From positions 1-64,000 of the forward strand of contig NZ_CBYM010000001.1 in NCBI RefSeq assembly GCF_000577815.1: 64,000 bases of DNA, read 5' to 3'. The notes below the pieces were generated by a model that did no database searches, was not told the origin of the DNA, and was given only the letters and a program-made list of their open reading frames with translations. Below are positions 61,275-64,000 of the stretch, piece by piece. The position numbers and the translations under genes were made by a program. Positions within the stretch are counted from its first letter, which is position 1. Each line of letters starts with the position of its first letter. Source of the DNA: Clostridium saudiense. Its GTDB lineage: Bacteria; Bacillota; Clostridia; Clostridiales; Clostridiaceae.

Positions 61275-62030
61275 ATGAGATACAAAACAGATAAAAGGTA
61301 TAAAGATGAGGTAGTAGATAAAATAGCACCTAACTATAAAAAGTATGTGATGCAGACTGTGGAGACTACAGATATACAGAAAAATACTTTATACATTAAT
61401 AGATTAAATCCTAAAATAATTGTACATGTTAGGGATAAGAGAGAGCCTTTAAGAATATCTCCAGTAACCAGATTAGAAAAGGCATTATTTAGAGGAGATA
61501 TCAATTGCATATTAAAGCATGTATTTAAAGATGTCTTATACACAGTTAATTATTTATCTGCTAAGACTGGCATACCTTATGAGGTATTAATAAAGTTAAG
61601 AGATGGATATTATAATTATTTTGAGTATGAGGATGTAGGCAGATTTTTAGCATATGCATCTAAACAATATGAGTTTAGATATTCTGGAGACCCTAGACAT
61701 TACCCTATTAAAATTATGGAGTATGTAGAGCAAGAAAGAATAAGAAGAGTAGAGAGAGCCTTATATTATGCAAAATATAGGCAGATGAGGACACCAGAAA
61801 CCACTAAGACCTATGGCAAGGGTCATGTCTGTAGAAGTGCAAATGAGAGAGTAATAATAAGAACTGCTCCAGATGGTAATAAGACTGTTTATAAATCTAT
61901 AGGGGATGCATATAGAGGTAATGAGGATATTATTAAGAGTCTGGATGCATTTAAAAAGAAGTTACAAAGAGATTTAAAGGACAAAGACTCCACAAAGTAT
62001 AAAGGTTATTCATGGAGTTTTAAAAGTTGA
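61275..62030 (+). CDS. HTH-like protein with a NUMOD1-like C-terminal module
   Basis: A 251-aa protein. Residues 58-128 match the core of the 60113 protein (RLEKALFRGDINCILKHVFK and YLSAKTGIPYEVLIKLRDGY). The last 60 residues, from IIRTAPDGNKTVYKSIGDAY to YKGYSWSFKS, have the layout of NUMOD1-type DNA-binding modules usually found in homing endonucleases. No nuclease domain is present. It may be a DNA-binding regulator or replication initiator of the element. AATGGAGGT precedes the ATG; a terminator follows. Confidence 0.65.
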   Translation: MRYKTDKRYKDEVVDKIAPNYKKYVMQTVETTDIQKNTLYINRLNPKIIVHVRDKREPLRISPVTRLEKALFRGDINCILKHVFKDVLYTVNYLSAKTGIPYEVLIKLRDGYYNYFEYEDVGRFLAYASKQYEFRYSGDPRHYPIKIMEYVEQERIRRVERALYYAKYRQMRTPETTKTYGKGHVCRSANERVIIRTAPDGNKTVYKSIGDAYRGNEDIIKSLDAFKKKLQRDLKDKDSTKYKGYSWSFKS

Positions 62031-62055
62031 TATAGAGGACAGATATGGCATACAT

Positions 62056-62086
62056 AGAGGGGACTTTAATTAGTCCTCTTTTTTGT
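62056..62086 (+). terminator. Terminator after the NUMOD1-like gene
   Basis: AGAGGGGACT (62056-62065) pairs with AGTCCTCT (62072-62079) with one bulged G, followed by TTTTTT. Confidence 0.75.
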
Positions 62087-62126
62087 TGTGTAGAAAAGTT
62101 TTTTAAAAATAATTTAAACTTTTTTT

Positions 62127-62290
62127 AAATGTCCCTACTAGAAATAATTTGTTAGGTGCCTATTAGTATATAGAAAGTTAACAGTACCAGACAATAATTA
62201 AACTTTTTAAAAATAAATAAAAATATTTCAAAATGTCCCTACTAAAAATATCTTAATACATGACTATTAGTATATAGATGCTTAACAGTA
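62127..62290. repeat. Two 60-bp direct repeats
   Basis: Copies at 62127-62186 and 62231-62290 start AAATGTCCCTACTA and end TTAACAGTA; 49 of 60 positions agree. Start-to-start distance is 104 bp. The conserved core CTATTAGTATATAG is itself partly palindromic. They lie in a gene-free, AT-rich region and could be iterons or recombinase sites. Confidence 0.75.
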
Positions 62291-62385
62291 GTACAGTTGA
62301 TTAAATAAGTTAAGTAATTAAGTTTTAACTTTTGGTTTTATCCTTTAGGTTAAAACTCCCTTTAGGGATTAAGTACTAGTAATTA

Positions 62386-62425
62386 ACTAGACATAAATGT
62401 CTAGTGGTCTAAACATAAATGTTTA
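62386..62425. promoter_or_regulatory. Two adjacent related palindromes (operator-like)
   Basis: ACTAGACATAAATGTCTAGT (62386-62405) is a perfect palindrome. TAAACATAAATGTTTA (62410-62425) is a second with the same ACATAAATGT centre. Their centres are 22 bp apart, two helical turns, as expected for cooperative repressor binding. Confidence 0.65.
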
Positions 62426-62771
62426 TCCCCTAACAGTTAAATAATAAATGTTACAATATTAGTTATAATTACATTAATTAATTAATTAAATTAGTGGCAA
62501 TATTATTAGTTATATTATCTATTATGTATTATATAACAATATATCTATTAAGTTAGAATAGTTATAAAGTTATTATTAATAGATATCCCTATAAGTATTC
62601 TTGTATTTCTCTGTATATTTACTATTTATTAGTAAGTAGTTATGTAATATATGGGCAGTTTAAATTTAATAAATTCTCCTCTGGGGCAGATGTAAGGCAG
62701 TGTTTTATATCTGTCCTATTTTTTTTATCACTGTTTTTGTTGTATCTGCCTTGAATGGTATTTGTTTTAGT

Positions 62772-62869
62772 TGGATGCTTTTTATCATCTGGATGTCTTT
62801 TTATCCCCATCCATTTTAGGAATTTTACCATCTATTTTAGGACATTTACCATCCAAAACAGGACAAAAA
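62772..62869. repeat. Tandem repeats: two 18/19-bp units and three 21-bp units
   Basis: Units at 62772-62789 and 62790-62808 start TGGATG and contain CTTTTTATC. Units at 62807-62827, 62828-62848 and 62849-62869 start CCATC and contain AGGA. On the minus strand the 21-bp units can be read as seven codons each (D-G-K-x-P-K-x), but no start codon with a ribosome site lies upstream. Confidence 0.7.
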
Positions 62870-63297
62870 ACCAGTAGTTATATTACAGCTATATACAGTT
62901 ATATATAGTTATATATAGATGCTTTTAATAAATTAAAAGATCCAGTAACAATATTTAATTTAAATAGTATATTAAGAATTAATACAAATATAGATAAGAT
63001 AGAATAAGTAAGTAGTTATTACAGTTAAGTAGTGGCATTATTATCAGTTTGTATATGTGTGTATTTATTTATGTAAAGTTATTTACAGTTAAATAAATTG
63101 ATATGATGACCTAAAACAGGGGAGAGTCCTGTGATATGTACAAGGCTTAGATATATCTAATAAGTCCCAAAAATGCAGTATATGTGCAACAGAATTAAAC
63201 AGGCTAGGGGAGTTGATGCATTAAAAAAGACTCCAGAAATAGAAAGAGACTTAATTAGACTCTCTCTCCTCTGGTACTATGTTTATCTCTGCTCCTA

Positions 63298-63933
63298 TTA
63301 ATTGTTTATTTGACTCTCTTTATATTCTTTAACATATCTGTAATAAGTAGCTTTAGACATATTTAATTTAGTCCATGCCTCTTTATTTGTTATAACTCCT
63401 GTTAATACTCCATTATATACAGTAATAAACTCCTCTGGAGTTGATGCAGTAGGTCTCCCCATCTCTCTCCCTGTCTTTTTAGATACCTTTTTACCATAAT
63501 CATTTACTGGCATTGCATCTATTCCCTCTCTTTGTCTGCTCTTGATATTCTTTAACTCTTGTTCTGCTAAGTTAGTATATAACTCAATTAAAAAGTTATT
63601 CATTAATTCTAATATCCATGTTTGACCCTCTGGGAACTCTTGTAATGTTGTTGGTAGGTCTAAAACTCTTAATATAACTCCTCTATCTTGTAACTCTCTA
63701 ATCTCTTTTAAAGTGTCTGTCTTTGTTCTACCTAATCTATCTAATGACTTAATATATAACTGGTCTCCATCTCTTAAAACCTTTTTTAACTCCATATATT
63801 GAGGTCTATTAAAGTTTTTTCCTGTAGATTTATCTATATAGGTATTCTCTGGAGATGCATACTCTCTTAATGCCTCCTCCTGTCTATCTGTATTTTGTCC
63901 CTTTGTACTAACTCTTATATAACTAAATATCAT
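63298..63933 (-). CDS. Serine recombinase (resolvase/invertase family)
   Basis: A 211-aa enzyme. The catalytic Ser is in FSYIRVSTKGQNTDRQ near the N-terminus; IKSLDRLGRTKTDT holds the conserved Arg residues. The long E helix leads into GREMGRPTASTPEEF and a C-terminal Hin-type HTH (TNKEAWTKLNMSKATYYRYV). It should resolve dimers or invert DNA between its sites. The minus-strand start at 63933 follows AGGAG with 7-base spacing. The right copy of the inverted 20-bp sequence lies 16 bp upstream. Confidence 0.92.
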   Translation of the reverse strand: MIFSYIRVSTKGQNTDRQEEALREYASPENTYIDKSTGKNFNRPQYMELKKVLRDGDQLYIKSLDRLGRTKTDTLKEIRELQDRGVILRVLDLPTTLQEFPEGQTWILELMNNFLIELYTNLAEQELKNIKSRQREGIDAMPVNDYGKKVSKKTGREMGRPTASTPEEFITVYNGVLTGVITNKEAWTKLNMSKATYYRYVKEYKESQINN

Positions 63934-63948
63934 TTTTAAACTCCTCTT

Positions 63949-63968
63949 ATATTGTCTCAAAAACTCTT
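63949..63968 (+). repeat. Right copy of the 20-bp inverted sequence
   Basis: Reads ATATTGTCTCAAAAACTCTT on plus; see the copy at 58055-58073 on minus. It sits just upstream of the serine recombinase start, where recombination sites or promoter operators of such enzymes are often found. Confidence 0.6.
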
Positions 63969-64000
63969 AATTAACTTATGAGTCTATTATAATAATACAG

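Larger units (their letters stand above)
62087..63297. other. 1.2-kb gene-poor region of the mobile element
   Basis: Very AT-rich, with the two 60-bp repeats, paired palindromes, GTTTTAAC/GTTAAAAC (near 62320-62360), TTAA-rich runs (62470-62500), three 21-bp tandem repeats and short ATATATAG repeats near 62900. One minus-strand frame (62640-62831, 63 aa) has no ribosome binding site. The content resembles a plasmid origin more than a coding region. Confidence 0.45.

Noticed and set aside
62127..62290. CRISPR array
   Set aside because: Only two diverged 60-bp copies with one 44-bp gap and no cas genes nearby.
62640..62831. Minus-strand frame of 63 aa in the gene-poor region
   Set aside because: No ribosome binding site and it crosses the tandem repeats; kept only as part of the repeat observation.
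62807..62869. CRISPR-like short repeats
   Set aside because: The 21-bp units are directly adjacent with no spacers.

Overview
The window comes from a low-GC, spore-forming Firmicute, most likely a Clostridium sensu stricto species. The base composition is AT-rich, genes carry strong GGAGG-type ribosome binding sites, and TTG/GTG starts are common in phage genes. Host genes include the sporulation gene yunB, a clostridial-type pyrBI-C-F-K-D operon, a two-subunit PyrK/PyrD dihydroorotate dehydrogenase, a YebC regulator and a GntR/aminotransferase (MocR) regulator. No rRNA, tRNA or CRISPR array was seen.

Region 1 (1 to about 30,230) is most of a prophage of the HK97-capsid, long-non-contractile-tail (siphovirus) type; its left end lies outside the window. 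The order is replication (replisome organiser, DnaC-like helicase loader, MazG-like protein, SSB); a run of small early genes, five of which follow copies of one short imperfect palindrome, including a RemA-like (DUF370) DNA-binding protein; a helix-turn-helix protein and a catalytic-core-only tyrosine recombinase; packaging (HNH nuclease, small and large terminase); head (portal, protease, capsid, connectors); tail (tube, G/GT chaperones with a -1 slippery site, tape measure, Dit, Tal, a fibre with a glycosidase-like domain, a fibre with two chitin-binding-like modules); lysis (coiled-coil membrane protein, holin, amidase); then ImmA/IrrE peptidase, small membrane proteins and an XRE regulator. 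The right end carries a ParM-like actin gene, a small ribbon-helix-helix partner and four 11-bp repeats that look like a centromere. This suggests the phage can persist as a plasmid or descends from one that did.

Region 2 (about 30,230 to 58,020) is host chromosome. It starts with an ABC transporter substrate-binding gene that has lost its 5' part at the prophage junction, followed by its ATPase and permease. Then come a membrane-anchored TPR protein, phosphofructokinase, a beta-lactamase-fold protein lacking the catalytic serine, and the pyrimidine operon behind a PyrR-type attenuator. Further genes are a truncated NTF2-like gene, a sodium:alanine symporter, penicillin-binding protein 1A, yunB, a beta-hydroxyacid dehydrogenase, a hotdog thioesterase, hpt, a long-form HflX with a JAB-like N-terminal domain, a cytoplasmic alpha-amylase, a bactofilin-like membrane protein, a MocR regulator, a YigZ protein and yebC. 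A structured leader and a 110-bp hairpin lie before the amylase.

Region 3 (about 58,024 to the end) is a second mobile element inserted after yebC. It has a complete tyrosine recombinase, several genes of no known family (two of them distant paralogues with an HTH-like core, one ending in a NUMOD1-like module), a serine recombinase on the minus strand, and long gene-free stretches rich in hairpins, direct repeats and palindromes. Its codon use (GAG strongly preferred for Glu) differs from the host genes. Near-identical 20-bp sequences lie in inverted orientation at 58,055 and 63,949, close to the recombinase genes. The 770-bp gene-free region at 59,340-60,112 is the best candidate in the window for an undescribed structured RNA or replication locus.
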